From: Pectinatus frisingensis
GTDB taxonomy: Bacteria > Bacillota > Negativicutes > Selenomonadales > Selenomonadaceae
Length of the DNA stretch: 64,000 nt
Direction of reading: 5' to 3'
Assembly (NCBI RefSeq): GCF_015732285.1
Contig: NZ_WIQU01000032.1
Span: forward strand, 626-64,625
Shown: positions 27,077 through 35,101 of the stretch, one piece after another
How the letters are laid out: the number at the start of each line of letters is the position of its first letter
Numbering within the stretch: position 1 is the stretch's first letter
Translations under genes and position numbers: made by a program
The notes under the pieces: model-generated
Databases searched by the model: none
Seen by the model: only the letters and a program-made list of their open reading frames with translations
Told to the model about the DNA's origin: nothing

Positions 27077-27271
27077 ATGGAAGTTATAGCATCATCAGAC
27101 TTATTACGGGAGTTTACACTTTTTGCTGAAAGGGCAGTTGATAATGATGAAATTTTTGTAGTACAGCGTGCCAATGGTAAAAATGTGGTGTTATTATCGA
27201 TGGATAAATATAATGATTTTAATAAAGAAATGTTTTTATTAAAAAAAAGCAATGCATCAGAAAAAAGATGA
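27077..27271 (+). CDS. Phd/YefM-like antitoxin, no toxin partner visible
   Basis: This 64-residue protein resembles the N-terminal DNA-binding part of Phd/YefM antitoxins (VIASSDLLREFTLFAERAV, then VVQRANGKNVVLLSMDKYND). I start at the ATG at 27077 because AGGAG lies 6 nt upstream; a longer frame from 27029 overlaps the previous gene. YefM normally pairs with a RelE/YoeB toxin encoded just downstream, but the next 250 bp contain only a repeat and a terminator. It may therefore be an orphan, act with a toxin elsewhere, or serve as a regulator. Confidence 0.65.
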   Translation: MEVIASSDLLREFTLFAERAVDNDEIFVVQRANGKNVVLLSMDKYNDFNKEMFLLKKSNASEKR

Positions 27272-27337
27272 TATAAAATCATTTTTAATGCTTGTTTGAA
27301 GTATAAATTGCCCGACTGTAATAAAAAATGGAGAGTT

Positions 27338-27480
27338 TTTTAAGTTTTGTATAAACGTTAAAAGCCAATATAAATATAAAATTTGATAGTAATAGTTAAG
27401 AGGTTGCCGCACGTAATCATTTTCATTCATAAATACGCAATATGCCACTTTTTTGATTGCCCTTAGAAGAGGGTGGTGAG
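27338..27480 (+). repeat. Diverged intergenic repeat, copy B
   Basis: It matches copy A at 19745-19866 in the same orientation: TTTTGTATAAACGTTAAAAGCCAAT, then ATTCATAAATACGCAATAT, then AGAAGAGGGTGGTGAG. It is about 20 bp longer in the middle. No supported gene lies in it. Confidence 0.55.
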
Positions 27481-27490
27481 TTGCATCTTT

Positions 27491-27529
27491 ATGAGGTTGA
27501 TGCTGTTTATGCGATAACCTCATTTTTTA
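27491..27529 (+). terminator. Terminator of the corA transcript
   Basis: ATGAGGTT pairs with AACCTCAT across a 17-nt loop, followed by TTTTTT on the plus strand. The T-run abuts the cbiT stop codon. Confidence 0.75.
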
Positions 27530-28108
27530 TTTTACTTTGCAAGTTATGATATAGACAGGATTGAGTCCAAGCATCATGTCATAGTTGCCGGTCTGTTTTA
27601 GACGGCTGGCTTGGATAAGAACGGCTTCATAATCATACATATCATTTTGTTTCATGTATTCTATGACAGTGCCGGCATTTTGTAAAGTTATGGCATTGGC
27701 AATTATTCTGCCGCCAGGATTAATATGGGCACTGATTACATCAAGAATTTCGATGAGATTGCCGCCGCTGCCACCGATGAAGACAACATCATAACTGTCA
27801 ATATTGTTTAGTGCATCTGGTGCAGTTCCGGAAATTACTGATACGCGATCACTTACATTGAACTTTGCTGTGTTTTGTTTTATTAGGTCCAATGCGGCAG
27901 GATTTTTTTCTACAGCGTATACATGTCCCTTATTGGCCATCAATGCCGCTTCAATGGAAAATGAACCGGTACCGGCGCCTACATCAAGTACGATGCATTC
28001 CGGAGTTATCTGGGCTTTGCATAAAGAAATTATACGGACTTCTTCTTTGGTCATAGGAACATTACTGCGGATGAATAAATTATCGTTTATACCGGGGGTA
28101 TGTGTCAT
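27527..28108 (-). CDS. cbiT: Precorrin-6Y/cobalt-precorrin-6B C15-methyltransferase, decarboxylating (CbiT)
   Basis: This protein of about 193 residues is the SAM-dependent enzyme that methylates C15 and removes the C12 acetate carboxyl in the anaerobic cobalamin pathway. It has the class I methyltransferase motif LDVGAGTGSFSIEAA, the acidic EKNP, and FIGGSGG, typical of CbiT. I start at the ATG at 28108, which overlaps the cbiE stop as ATGA; a longer frame from 28129 would run into cbiE. The gene ends the cbiD-cbiE-cbiT run. CbiE and CbiT are separate here, whereas CobL fuses them. Confidence 0.93.
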   Translation of the reverse strand: MTHTPGINDNLFIRSNVPMTKEEVRIISLCKAQITPECIVLDVGAGTGSFSIEAALMANKGHVYAVEKNPAALDLIKQNTAKFNVSDRVSVISGTAPDALNNIDSYDVVFIGGSGGNLIEILDVISAHINPGGRIIANAITLQNAGTVIEYMKQNDMYDYEAVLIQASRLKQTGNYDMMLGLNPVYIITCKVK

Positions 28109-28731
28109 CCTAACACCACCATTATACAATTATTTACAGCCGGTGCTGCAGTGGCAATAATGAGCGTCGTTTTGACAATTTTTTCATCGGGATATGAAAG
28201 ACGGTCACCTATATACACTGGAGTGTTTTGCGGCCATCCGGCATCAAGCAGCAGCATTGCGATACGCTGTGAATTATGTTCATCATCAGTCAGCATACCG
28301 ATAGTTCGTCCGGCTTCATATGATAATGAAGCGTAGTCCGGCAGTCGGCCATGCAGGCTCATTAGGTCAGCATCCTGCCATGGACGGGCAATACGAGAAA
28401 AAGCCAGCTGCATTGAACTGATGCCTGGGATGACTTCGAGTTTTTCTGCCGGAAATTCAGCACGCAGGGCAGGTAGTAATGAGTAGTAACCGGGATCACC
28501 AGATACCATTACAACAACTTCTTCTGTTGCCGATTTTTCACGAATAAAGGTAATGGCAGCCTGAATGTCGGCTGTTATGGGGGCTGTCAATTGATTCGGA
28601 GCCGCATAATCGGACAGAGCCCTTTTACCTCCGACGAGTATTTTTGCGGTGCTTATTTTTTTTAAGGCAATCGGTAGAATGTACTCTTTTGAACCAGGTC
28701 CTATACCAACGATAATTATTTTATGTTCCAA
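28105..28731 (-). CDS. cbiE: Cobalt-precorrin-7 C5-methyltransferase (CbiE)
   Basis: This 208-residue protein is a class III (tetrapyrrole) methyltransferase with the N-terminal GIGPGSKEYILP loop and the VVMVSGDPGYYSLL motif that bind SAM. It methylates C5 of the corrin ring. Its start lies inside the end of cbiD (16-bp overlap) and its stop overlaps cbiT, so translation of all three is coupled. Confidence 0.94.
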   Translation of the reverse strand: MEHKIIIVGIGPGSKEYILPIALKKISTAKILVGGKRALSDYAAPNQLTAPITADIQAAITFIREKSATEEVVVMVSGDPGYYSLLPALRAEFPAEKLEVIPGISSMQLAFSRIARPWQDADLMSLHGRLPDYASLSYEAGRTIGMLTDDEHNSQRIAMLLLDAGWPQNTPVYIGDRLSYPDEKIVKTTLIIATAAPAVNNCIMVVLG

Positions 28732-29819
28732 TGTAATTTCCTGCCTATTCTTTTTGCATTTTCGTCCATTCCTAAAATAGTTCCTTTTAGTGTAGCCATG
28801 ATAGTACCTACGGTTAAGTCGTTGTATACATGCCGCATGGAACGCTCACTGGCCCGCTGACACAATAAAGGGTAAAGTTCTTCACCTAATTTGTAATCAT
28901 TAATGACACTCATAGCTGCCTCTGTGGTTGCACAGGCGAAAATCCTTTTTATTCCAGACTGCTCCATACCCAATAAAGCGGAATAAGCGGCAAGGGTCTC
29001 CAGGCGGGCATCAGAGACTTTACTATGGGTATGGAAATTACCTGCTGCCACTTTAACCAGTTTACCAAGATGACCAAGCAATAAAACGTTTTCTAGTTTT
29101 TTTTCAGCAGCATATTCCAACATATATCCGATAAAATTACTGGTTTGAACGATGGCTTGTTGAGGTAATCCTAAAGTAACGGCGATATTTTCACCTATTT
29201 TTCCAGGAACGAAGATCTGACTGGAATGACCGGCAGCAAAAGCCACATCGATTTGCGGAGTAAGTGAATTTTTAAAAGCTTCCTCAGACATGGGACGAAC
29301 TATGCCACTGGTGCCAATTATTGATATACCTCCCTCAATGCCCAGAATTGGATTTAGTGTGCGCTGTGCCAATTTTTCACCGGCTGGTGCAGATATCGTA
29401 ATATCGCAGCCTTGCCCGGGGGATAATAATTGCCGGGCGACATTTGTCATCATTTTTCGTGGCCCCGGGTTTATAGAAGGCTGACCAACAGGAACAGACA
29501 TTCCCTCTTTTGTGACTTTGCCTATGCCTTTTCCTGCAAAAAAGTTTATAGTGCCATTTTTATTGATAGCTACCTGGGTGAAAATGGAGATACCATGTGT
29601 TATATCCGGATCATCACCGGCATCTTTTATTACCTCAGCAGTTACTTTTTCCGGTAAAATATATATCTGCTTTATTGGTATATGCAGTTTTTCACCACTT
29701 AGTGCATCAATTTCAACTTCTGAAACAATTGACTTGTTTAATAGATAGAAAAGCACGGCCTTGGTTCCTGCAGCGGCACATGAGCCTGTAGTATAACCGT
29801 TTTTCATTTTTTTTATCAT
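28716..29819 (-). CDS. cbiD: Cobalt-precorrin-5B C1-methyltransferase (CbiD)
   Basis: This 367-residue protein has the CbiD N-terminus GYTTGSCAAAGTKAVLF and motifs such as INPGPRKM and GTSGIVRPMS. It methylates C1 in the anaerobic corrin pathway. GAGGAAA lies 10 nt before the first ATG. It heads a three-gene cobalamin segment; the other cob/cbi genes are not in the window. I see no B12-box or cobalamin riboswitch upstream, although an inverted-repeat element lies at 29916-29998. Confidence 0.94.
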   Translation of the reverse strand: MIKKMKNGYTTGSCAAAGTKAVLFYLLNKSIVSEVEIDALSGEKLHIPIKQIYILPEKVTAEVIKDAGDDPDITHGISIFTQVAINKNGTINFFAGKGIGKVTKEGMSVPVGQPSINPGPRKMMTNVARQLLSPGQGCDITISAPAGEKLAQRTLNPILGIEGGISIIGTSGIVRPMSEEAFKNSLTPQIDVAFAAGHSSQIFVPGKIGENIAVTLGLPQQAIVQTSNFIGYMLEYAAEKKLENVLLLGHLGKLVKVAAGNFHTHSKVSDARLETLAAYSALLGMEQSGIKRIFACATTEAAMSVINDYKLGEELYPLLCQRASERSMRHVYNDLTVGTIMATLKGTILGMDENAKRIGRKLHWNIK

Positions 29820-29915
29820 TGGCTGGATGTTTCCTCATAATAGTTTAGTACTGATTATAGTACATGTAGATTTATAAAATTCAGTAATTATATAGTACTC
29901 TAAAAGTGATTCGTT

Positions 29916-29998
29916 CCGGAGTGGAGGACTGCTGCCATATGTTACCAGATAAATTATAGAACATGACGAAGTAAGGTGCAAGTGATAGAACGCTCCGG
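29916..29998. other. Structured intergenic element upstream of cbiD
   Basis: CCGGAGTG (29916-29923) and CGCTCCGG (29991-29998) can pair and bracket about 67 bp. The element is noticeably richer in G and C than the flanking AT-rich DNA and holds no supported gene. It could be a small RNA, a palindromic repeat unit, or a leader of cbiD read on the minus strand. Confidence 0.35.
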
Positions 29999-30022
29999 TG
30001 TTATTGTCAGTATTTTGTTTGC

Positions 30023-30382
30023 TTACTCTCCTTTTTCTCTATTATCGTTGTCATAATACAAAATTTCAATAATTTTTGACAGGTGACGTTTGTCTTTTTG
30101 TGAAATTGGGGAACCATACAAAGTATAATCGGCTTCTCGGATAAAATTAATAAGTTCTGGGGGATTTTCCTTATGCAAGGGATAACTGCTGGCAGATCCA
30201 CTCAGATATTCAGGGGTGGTATTGAGAATACGACAGATTCTTTCCAACACTTCGTAAGAAGGACGCACATTTTTTAGTTCATATTTCCCTATGGTAGTTC
30301 TGTTGACACCAATCAAATCAGCAAGTTTTTGCTGGCTGATTCTTTGTTTTATGCGGAGTTCTTTTAATCTGCTTCCTAGCAT
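30023..30382 (-). CDS. XRE-family repressor (CI-like)
   Basis: This protein of about 119 residues has an N-terminal helix-turn-helix of the Cro/CI type (ISQQKLADLIGVNRTTIGKY) and a short C-terminal part with no peptidase motif. I start at the ATG at 30382 because AGAGGTG lies 6 nt upstream; the longer frame from 30469 would run through the operator region. It faces a second XRE gene across three evenly spaced operators, the layout of a phage-type genetic switch. Confidence 0.85.
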   Translation of the reverse strand: MLGSRLKELRIKQRISQQKLADLIGVNRTTIGKYELKNVRPSYEVLERICRILNTTPEYLSGSASSYPLHKENPPELINFIREADYTLYGSPISQKDKRHLSKIIEILYYDNDNREKGE

Positions 30383-30431
30383 GTGATTCACCTCTAGATT
30401 AATTATAAGAGACATATTTTCACGTGTATAT

Positions 30432-30505
30432 GAGAACAAATTCTCTGACAATATTGACAAAGAGAACATATTCTCATATAATTATACCTGTGGGAACATA
30501 TTATC
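30432..30505. promoter_or_regulatory. Three operators at 30-bp spacing with divergent promoters
   Basis: O1 GAGAACAAATTCTC starts at 30432, O2 GAGAACATATTCTC at 30462 and O3 GGGAACATATTATC at 30492. Each is 14 bp and the starts are exactly 30 bp apart. A consensus plus-strand promoter, TTGACA (30454-30459) - 17 bp - TATAAT (30477-30482), has O2 in its spacer. A minus-strand promoter appears to have O1 in its spacer. The two XRE proteins on either side are the obvious ligands. Confidence 0.85.
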
Positions 30506-30527
30506 TATATAACGAAGGAGCGGGAAC

Positions 30528-30734
30528 ATGAATATCATTGAAGAAAAACGATTGAAACTTGGTTTAACACAAAAACAGATAGCGGAAATGATCGGTGTTG
30601 ATAGAACAACTGTTGGTAAATGGGAATTAGGTATATCAATACCGCGCGTGGAAAAGATATTTGCTCTATCAAAGTTGTTAAGTTGTTCTATTGAAGATAT
30701 TTATTCCTGTCAGAGGATGAAGCAATCCAATTAG
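30528..30734 (+). CDS. Small XRE-family regulator (Cro-like)
   Basis: This 68-residue protein is almost entirely a helix-turn-helix domain (LTQKQIAEMIGVDRTTVGKW), very similar in its recognition helix to the divergent repressor. GAAGGAG lies 8 nt before the ATG. It is read from the operator-controlled promoter. It probably competes with the repressor for the same sites. No phage genes follow it. Confidence 0.85.
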   Translation: MNIIEEKRLKLGLTQKQIAEMIGVDRTTVGKWELGISIPRVEKIFALSKLLSCSIEDIYSCQRMKQSN

Positions 30735-31026
30735 TTTTAGAATTATTTTATTTTAATATGTACATATCAGTTTTATTTTTTTAGATTTATTTTAAAATTA
30801 TTGATGAAATTCATTAGCATTATAAGTATTGCTATTTTATACTATAATGCTATTTTATAATAAATTCTTATAAATAGTTATATAACGTATGGTTTGACGG
30901 CAAATAACAGTGGTAATGATTGCGATAAATGATTAATTATAAAAAAAAATGTTTCCTTAATGCCAATATTAGTATATACTATAAATAAATTTTCAAATAT
31001 CAGCATACACTAAATGGAGGGCTAGT
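30735..31026 (+). other. AT-rich spacer upstream of the PEP synthase gene
   Basis: This 292-bp stretch is very AT-rich, with several TATAAT-like hexamers but no clear paired -35 box. No gene is seen. It must hold the promoter of the ppsA unit and may contain the CcpN-type operator, which I could not identify. Confidence 0.3.
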
Positions 31027-33408
31027 ATGAATAAGGAAAAACAGTTGGTACTCTGGTTTGAAACGATTGGCAGGCAGGATGTAGAAATTGTCGGAGGGAA
31101 AACAGCTTCTCTGGGAGAATTGACAGGAAAGACGTCAGTGCCTGTCCCTTATGGTTTTGCAGTTACAGCATATGCTTATAGATATTTTATGAAGGAAAGC
31201 GGTACGGCAGAAAAAATAACTGCGTTATTAGCCCGAATTACAGATATCGATGATAATCTGCAGCTGCAAAAAATCGGTGCGATAATTCGTCATGAGATCA
31301 TGAATGCCACTATGCCGGACGATTTAATACAGGCTATTAAACAGTCATATCAAATACTGGCAAAAAAAATTGGACAGACGGCTCCTTTTGTGGCTATACG
31401 TTCCAGTGCTACGGCAGAAGATTTACCGGATGCCAGTTTTGCCGGACAGCAAGATACTTATTTGAATGTTACCGGTGTGGAAGACGTAATTGCTAAAGTC
31501 AAGGAATGCTATGCCTCTACATATACTGATAGAGCTATTTATTATCGTAATAAACAGGGATTTAACCATATGGATGTGGCATTAAGTGCTGTTGTACAAC
31601 TAATGGTTTTTTCTAAGGCGGCCGGTGTGATGTTTACTATTGATGTTACTAACGGTGATGATACGCATATGATGATTGAGGGATCATGGGGATTGGGAGA
31701 ATATGTTGTTCAAGGAGTGGTCACGCCGGATAGTTATTTGATAAATAAAGAAACAGGACATGTTGATCGTAGAATTATCAATGAAAAAAAGGTAAAATAT
31801 GTCCGTTTATTGGCAGGCGGCTGTGAGGAAAGAAAAGTTCCCGAAGAATTGGTGAAAAAGTCTGTTTTGACAGAAGAACAGATACAAAAATTAGCTGGTT
31901 ATGCCATGGCAATCGAAAAACATTATGGTTGTTATATGGACATTGAATGGGCAATTGATGAACAAACAGATAAAATATGGATATTACAGGCCCGTCCGGA
32001 AACGGTCTGGTCGCGGAAAAAAGGAAAGAAGGTAATTGATGTCAGTCATTTAACCGATGAATGTAAGATTTTGGTGAAAGGAATGCCGGCAAGCCCCGGG
32101 ATTGTTTCAGGGCGGGCAAGAGTTATAAATCATCCAAATGAAATAAATCTTTTTAAACCGGGCGAAATATTGGTAACTGAAATGACAGCACCCGATTGGG
32201 TACCGGTAATGAAAAAAGCAAAGGGAATAGTAACAGATGCGGGCGGAATGACCTGCCATGCTTCAATAGTCAGCAGGGAATTGGGGATACCGTGTATAGT
32301 TGGTACGAAAAGCTGTGGTGATGCAGGGACAACAACTGTGGAAAATGGTATGATGCTGACGGTGGATGCTGTGCACGGAGTCGTTTATGCCGGCACGCCC
32401 GCTGAAGTTAAAGATAAATCGTCTGATACTGAAGGAAAACAAGTTCAGCTGCCACAGGAAATAATACCTGTTACCGGTACAAAAATATACATTAATTTAG
32501 GTGATCCTGATTTGGCAGAAAAATATAGTCGGTTGTCTTGCGATGGGGTCGGTTTGATGCGGGAAGAGTTTATCTGGACGACATATATTCATGAACATCC
32601 GTTGTATATGCTGGGTGATAATAGAGCGCAGGAGGCTGTTGATAAACTGGCTGCGGGAATAGGTGAAGTTTGTCGGGCAATGTTTCCAAGACCTGTAACA
32701 CTGCGCTTTAGTGACTTTAAATCAAGTGAATATAGGAATTTAAAGGGCGGTGACAAATATGAACCCAGTGAACCGAGCGCACTGCTGGGATGGCGCGGTG
32801 CGTCACGCTATTATGATATTAAGTATACGGAAGCCTTTAAATTAGAGATAAAAGCTGTAAAGAAAGTACGTGAAGAATATCGGCTGAATAATTTAAATGT
32901 AATGATTCCATTTTGTCGCTCAATTGATGAGATTCGTAAAGTAACGGAAATTATGGCGGCAGAGGGTTTGCAGCGGCAGGCAGATTTTAAGGTGTGGCTG
33001 ATGGCAGAGATTCCGGCTAATATTATTCTTGCAGATCAGTTTAATCAATTTGTTGATGGTTATTCCATCGGCTCTAACGACTTAACTATGCTCATATTGG
33101 GGTGTGACCGCGATAATGATGCTATTTCCCATATATTTGATGAAAGAAATCTGGCGGTTAAGCGTGCCGTCCGGCATTTAATTGAAACGGCACATAAAGA
33201 TGGTAAAACAGTTTCGATATGTGGACAGGCACCGAGTGTTTATCTTGATTTTACGGAATTTTTAATTCAAAGTGGTATAGATTCCATTTCAGTAAATCCT
33301 GATATGCTAAAAGTCACTAAAAAGAATGCAGCGCAGATTGAGCAGCGCATCATGCTGGATGCAGCTCTGGGGAAAAAGCGAGTGGAAAAAGAAAATTATA
33401 TATGGTAA
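31027..33408 (+). CDS. ppsA: Phosphoenolpyruvate synthase
   Basis: This 793-residue enzyme converts pyruvate, ATP and water to PEP, AMP and phosphate for gluconeogenesis. The N-terminal ATP-grasp domain contains VGGKTASLGEL and AIRSSATAEDLPDASFAGQQDTY-like motifs. The swivelling phosphohistidine domain has GGMTCHAS with catalytic His411 and regulatory Thr409. The C-terminal PEP-binding barrel ends with the CGQAPS motif. GGAGG lies 7 nt before the ATG. Genes for CcpN-like and PpsR regulators follow directly; PpsR is known to phosphorylate the Thr next to the catalytic His. Confidence 0.96.
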   Translation: MNKEKQLVLWFETIGRQDVEIVGGKTASLGELTGKTSVPVPYGFAVTAYAYRYFMKESGTAEKITALLARITDIDDNLQLQKIGAIIRHEIMNATMPDDLIQAIKQSYQILAKKIGQTAPFVAIRSSATAEDLPDASFAGQQDTYLNVTGVEDVIAKVKECYASTYTDRAIYYRNKQGFNHMDVALSAVVQLMVFSKAAGVMFTIDVTNGDDTHMMIEGSWGLGEYVVQGVVTPDSYLINKETGHVDRRIINEKKVKYVRLLAGGCEERKVPEELVKKSVLTEEQIQKLAGYAMAIEKHYGCYMDIEWAIDEQTDKIWILQARPETVWSRKKGKKVIDVSHLTDECKILVKGMPASPGIVSGRARVINHPNEINLFKPGEILVTEMTAPDWVPVMKKAKGIVTDAGGMTCHASIVSRELGIPCIVGTKSCGDAGTTTVENGMMLTVDAVHGVVYAGTPAEVKDKSSDTEGKQVQLPQEIIPVTGTKIYINLGDPDLAEKYSRLSCDGVGLMREEFIWTTYIHEHPLYMLGDNRAQEAVDKLAAGIGEVCRAMFPRPVTLRFSDFKSSEYRNLKGGDKYEPSEPSALLGWRGASRYYDIKYTEAFKLEIKAVKKVREEYRLNNLNVMIPFCRSIDEIRKVTEIMAAEGLQRQADFKVWLMAEIPANIILADQFNQFVDGYSIGSNDLTMLILGCDRDNDAISHIFDERNLAVKRAVRHLIETAHKDGKTVSICGQAPSVYLDFTEFLIQSGIDSISVNPDMLKVTKKNAAQIEQRIMLDAALGKKRVEKENYIW

Positions 33409-33520
33409 TGAATGATTATTATAAAACAGTTTTGAATATTTTAATGAATTTTATTAAATAAAATGAAATATGATGATATAAAGTTTATAATATAATAAAT
33501 GACTTTGGGGGGGAATAGAT

Positions 33521-34171
33521 ATTTCACTGACAGAAAGGCAAAAGGCAATTGTTGATATAGCTAAGGAAGAAGGCCCGATTACAGGGGAACAACTGGCAGA
33601 ACACCTGCATGTTACGCGAGCTGCACTAAGAGCCGATTTGGCTGTTTTGGTCATGAGCGGATTACTCGATTCACGCTCTAAAGTGGGATATTTTTATACC
33701 GGCAAAAATTTGCTATCACTTTTTACGGAAGAGTTAAATTCTATGCTTGTGCGTGACATACAGTCTGTACCGGTCGTATTGACAAAAAACGCTATGGCAT
33801 ATGATGCGGTGGTAACGATGTTTGTGGAAGATGTCGGCAGCGTTTTTATTGTCGAAGGACAAGGCAGGCTCATTGGTGTGGTATCGCGAAAAGATTTATT
33901 GAAGGCTTCCCTGGGACCAGGAGATGATTTGGCTAAAATACCGGTTCAGATGGTTATGACGCCGTTAACCAAGCTGATTGTCACTGAACCGGGTGAGTCA
34001 GTTGTGATGGCTGCCCGCAAAATTATTGATAATGAAATTGATGCCTTGCCGGTTGTAAAAGTTTCGGCCGGCATTGAACGTTCCTATGAAATAGTCGGTC
34101 GTCTTACAAAAACAAATTTAGCACGTTTGATAGTAGATTTGTCTGAAGGTAAAAGGGGGTACTCATCATAG
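33521..34171 (+). CDS. ccpN: CcpN-like HTH-CBS transcriptional regulator, apparent ATT start
   Basis: This protein of about 216 residues has an N-terminal HTH (GPITGEQLAEHLHVTRAALR) followed by VGYFYTGK and two CBS domains, the architecture of CcpN, the gluconeogenesis repressor of Bacillus. CBS domains probably sense adenine nucleotides. The HTH requires the frame to begin before the TTG at 33638. Upstream in frame there is no ATG, GTG or TTG before a stop. A seven-G ribosome-binding site (33507-33513) is 7 nt from an ATT at 33521, which fits the CcpN N-terminus exactly. A CTG at 33527 is the alternative. It overlaps ppsR. Confidence 0.85.
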   Translation: MSLTERQKAIVDIAKEEGPITGEQLAEHLHVTRAALRADLAVLVMSGLLDSRSKVGYFYTGKNLLSLFTEELNSMLVRDIQSVPVVLTKNAMAYDAVVTMFVEDVGSVFIVEGQGRLIGVVSRKDLLKASLGPGDDLAKIPVQMVMTPLTKLIVTEPGESVVMAARKIIDNEIDALPVVKVSAGIERSYEIVGRLTKTNLARLIVDLSEGKRGYSS

Positions 34172-34989
34172 CGGGATTACCGGTTATTTATATTGTTGCC
34201 GAGTCCTTGGGAGAAACGGCGGAAGCTGTTGTCAGGGCTGCTGCCAGTCAGTTCGACTCGGGAAATTTTGAAGTTGTTCGCGTGCCCTATGTCGATTCAC
34301 CGGAGCAGATTGATAATACACTTAAAGAAGCGGCAAAACGCTGCGCGTTTATCTGCCACACTCTTATCTCTCCGGAATTAAGGCAGACAATCAGTAAATT
34401 AGCTGAGCAGTATAATGTAATTACAGTAGACATTTTAGGACCGATGCTCCAGGCAGTACAAAAGCTTTCCGGAATGCAGCCGAAAAATAAACCAGGATTG
34501 ACACATTTATTAAATCGGGATTATTATCGGCGTATTGAAGCTATTGAATTTGCTGTGAAATATGATGATGGCAAAAGTGCCTTTGGTTTGTTAAAAGCAG
34601 ATTTAGTACTTATAGGAGTGTCGCGTACTTCGAAAACACCTTTAAGTATGTATTTGGCGCATAAAGGCCTTAAGGTGGCCAACGTGCCGCTTGTACCGGG
34701 CATTGCTCCGCCGGAAGAGTTGTTTCATATACCAGCGGAGAAAATAGTAGGACTTATTGTCGATCCGGCAAAACTCAATGAGATCCGCACGGAAAGGCTC
34801 AAGGCGATTGGCTTGATGCCGGATGCCAGCTATGCCAAACTGGACTGCATTTCTGAAGAAATAGAATATTCAAAGACCATCATGCATCAGTTGCAATGCA
34901 AGGTAATAAATGTTTCCAATCGTGCTATTGAAGAAACGGCGCATATGATACTCGAGCACCATGGTGGATTTACCGAAGATATTACGTGA
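34168..34989 (+). CDS. ppsR: PEP synthase regulatory kinase/phosphorylase (PpsR), apparent ATA start
   Basis: This protein of about 273 residues (DUF299 family) inactivates PEP synthase by ADP-dependent phosphorylation and reactivates it by phosphate-dependent dephosphorylation. Motifs are VAESLGETAEAVV at the N-terminus, EFAVKYDDGK, and the P-loop-like GVSRTSKTPLS. The family starts about 6 residues before the IYIV strand, where no ATG, GTG or TTG exists. GGGGG at 34155-34159 is 8 nt from ATA (34168), overlapping the previous stop as ATAG. A TTG at 34207 would delete the first strand. It is coupled to the ccpN-like gene. Confidence 0.88.
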   Translation: MAGLPVIYIVAESLGETAEAVVRAAASQFDSGNFEVVRVPYVDSPEQIDNTLKEAAKRCAFICHTLISPELRQTISKLAEQYNVITVDILGPMLQAVQKLSGMQPKNKPGLTHLLNRDYYRRIEAIEFAVKYDDGKSAFGLLKADLVLIGVSRTSKTPLSMYLAHKGLKVANVPLVPGIAPPEELFHIPAEKIVGLIVDPAKLNEIRTERLKAIGLMPDASYAKLDCISEEIEYSKTIMHQLQCKVINVSNRAIEETAHMILEHHGGFTEDIT

Positions 34990-35005
34990 CAGAACCGCCG
35001 CATAT

Positions 35006-35037
35006 AAAAAACTTCACGGCATACCGTGAAGTTTTTT
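35006..35037. terminator. Bidirectional terminator between ppsR and the aldo/keto reductase gene
   Basis: AAAAAACTTCACGG and CCGTGAAGTTTTTT pair around a CATA loop, with A- and T-runs on both sides, between convergent genes. Confidence 0.92.
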
Positions 35038-35101
35038 TATTGAGAATCTTATTTCAGATTGGAATGGTGGATAGCGGTGTTTTGCCGGAGTCGGTAAAAC
35101 G

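Noticed and set aside
27257-27523. 88-codon minus-strand ORF downstream of the antitoxin gene
   Set aside because: It falls in the repeat and terminator region, and the equivalent frame is not kept in the other repeat copy.
29820-30022. Cobalamin riboswitch upstream of cbiD
   Set aside because: I looked for the B12-box and conserved core on the minus strand and found neither.
30023-30734. Prophage at the XRE pair
   Set aside because: No integrase, structural or lysis genes flank it; neighbours are cobalamin and PEP synthase genes.
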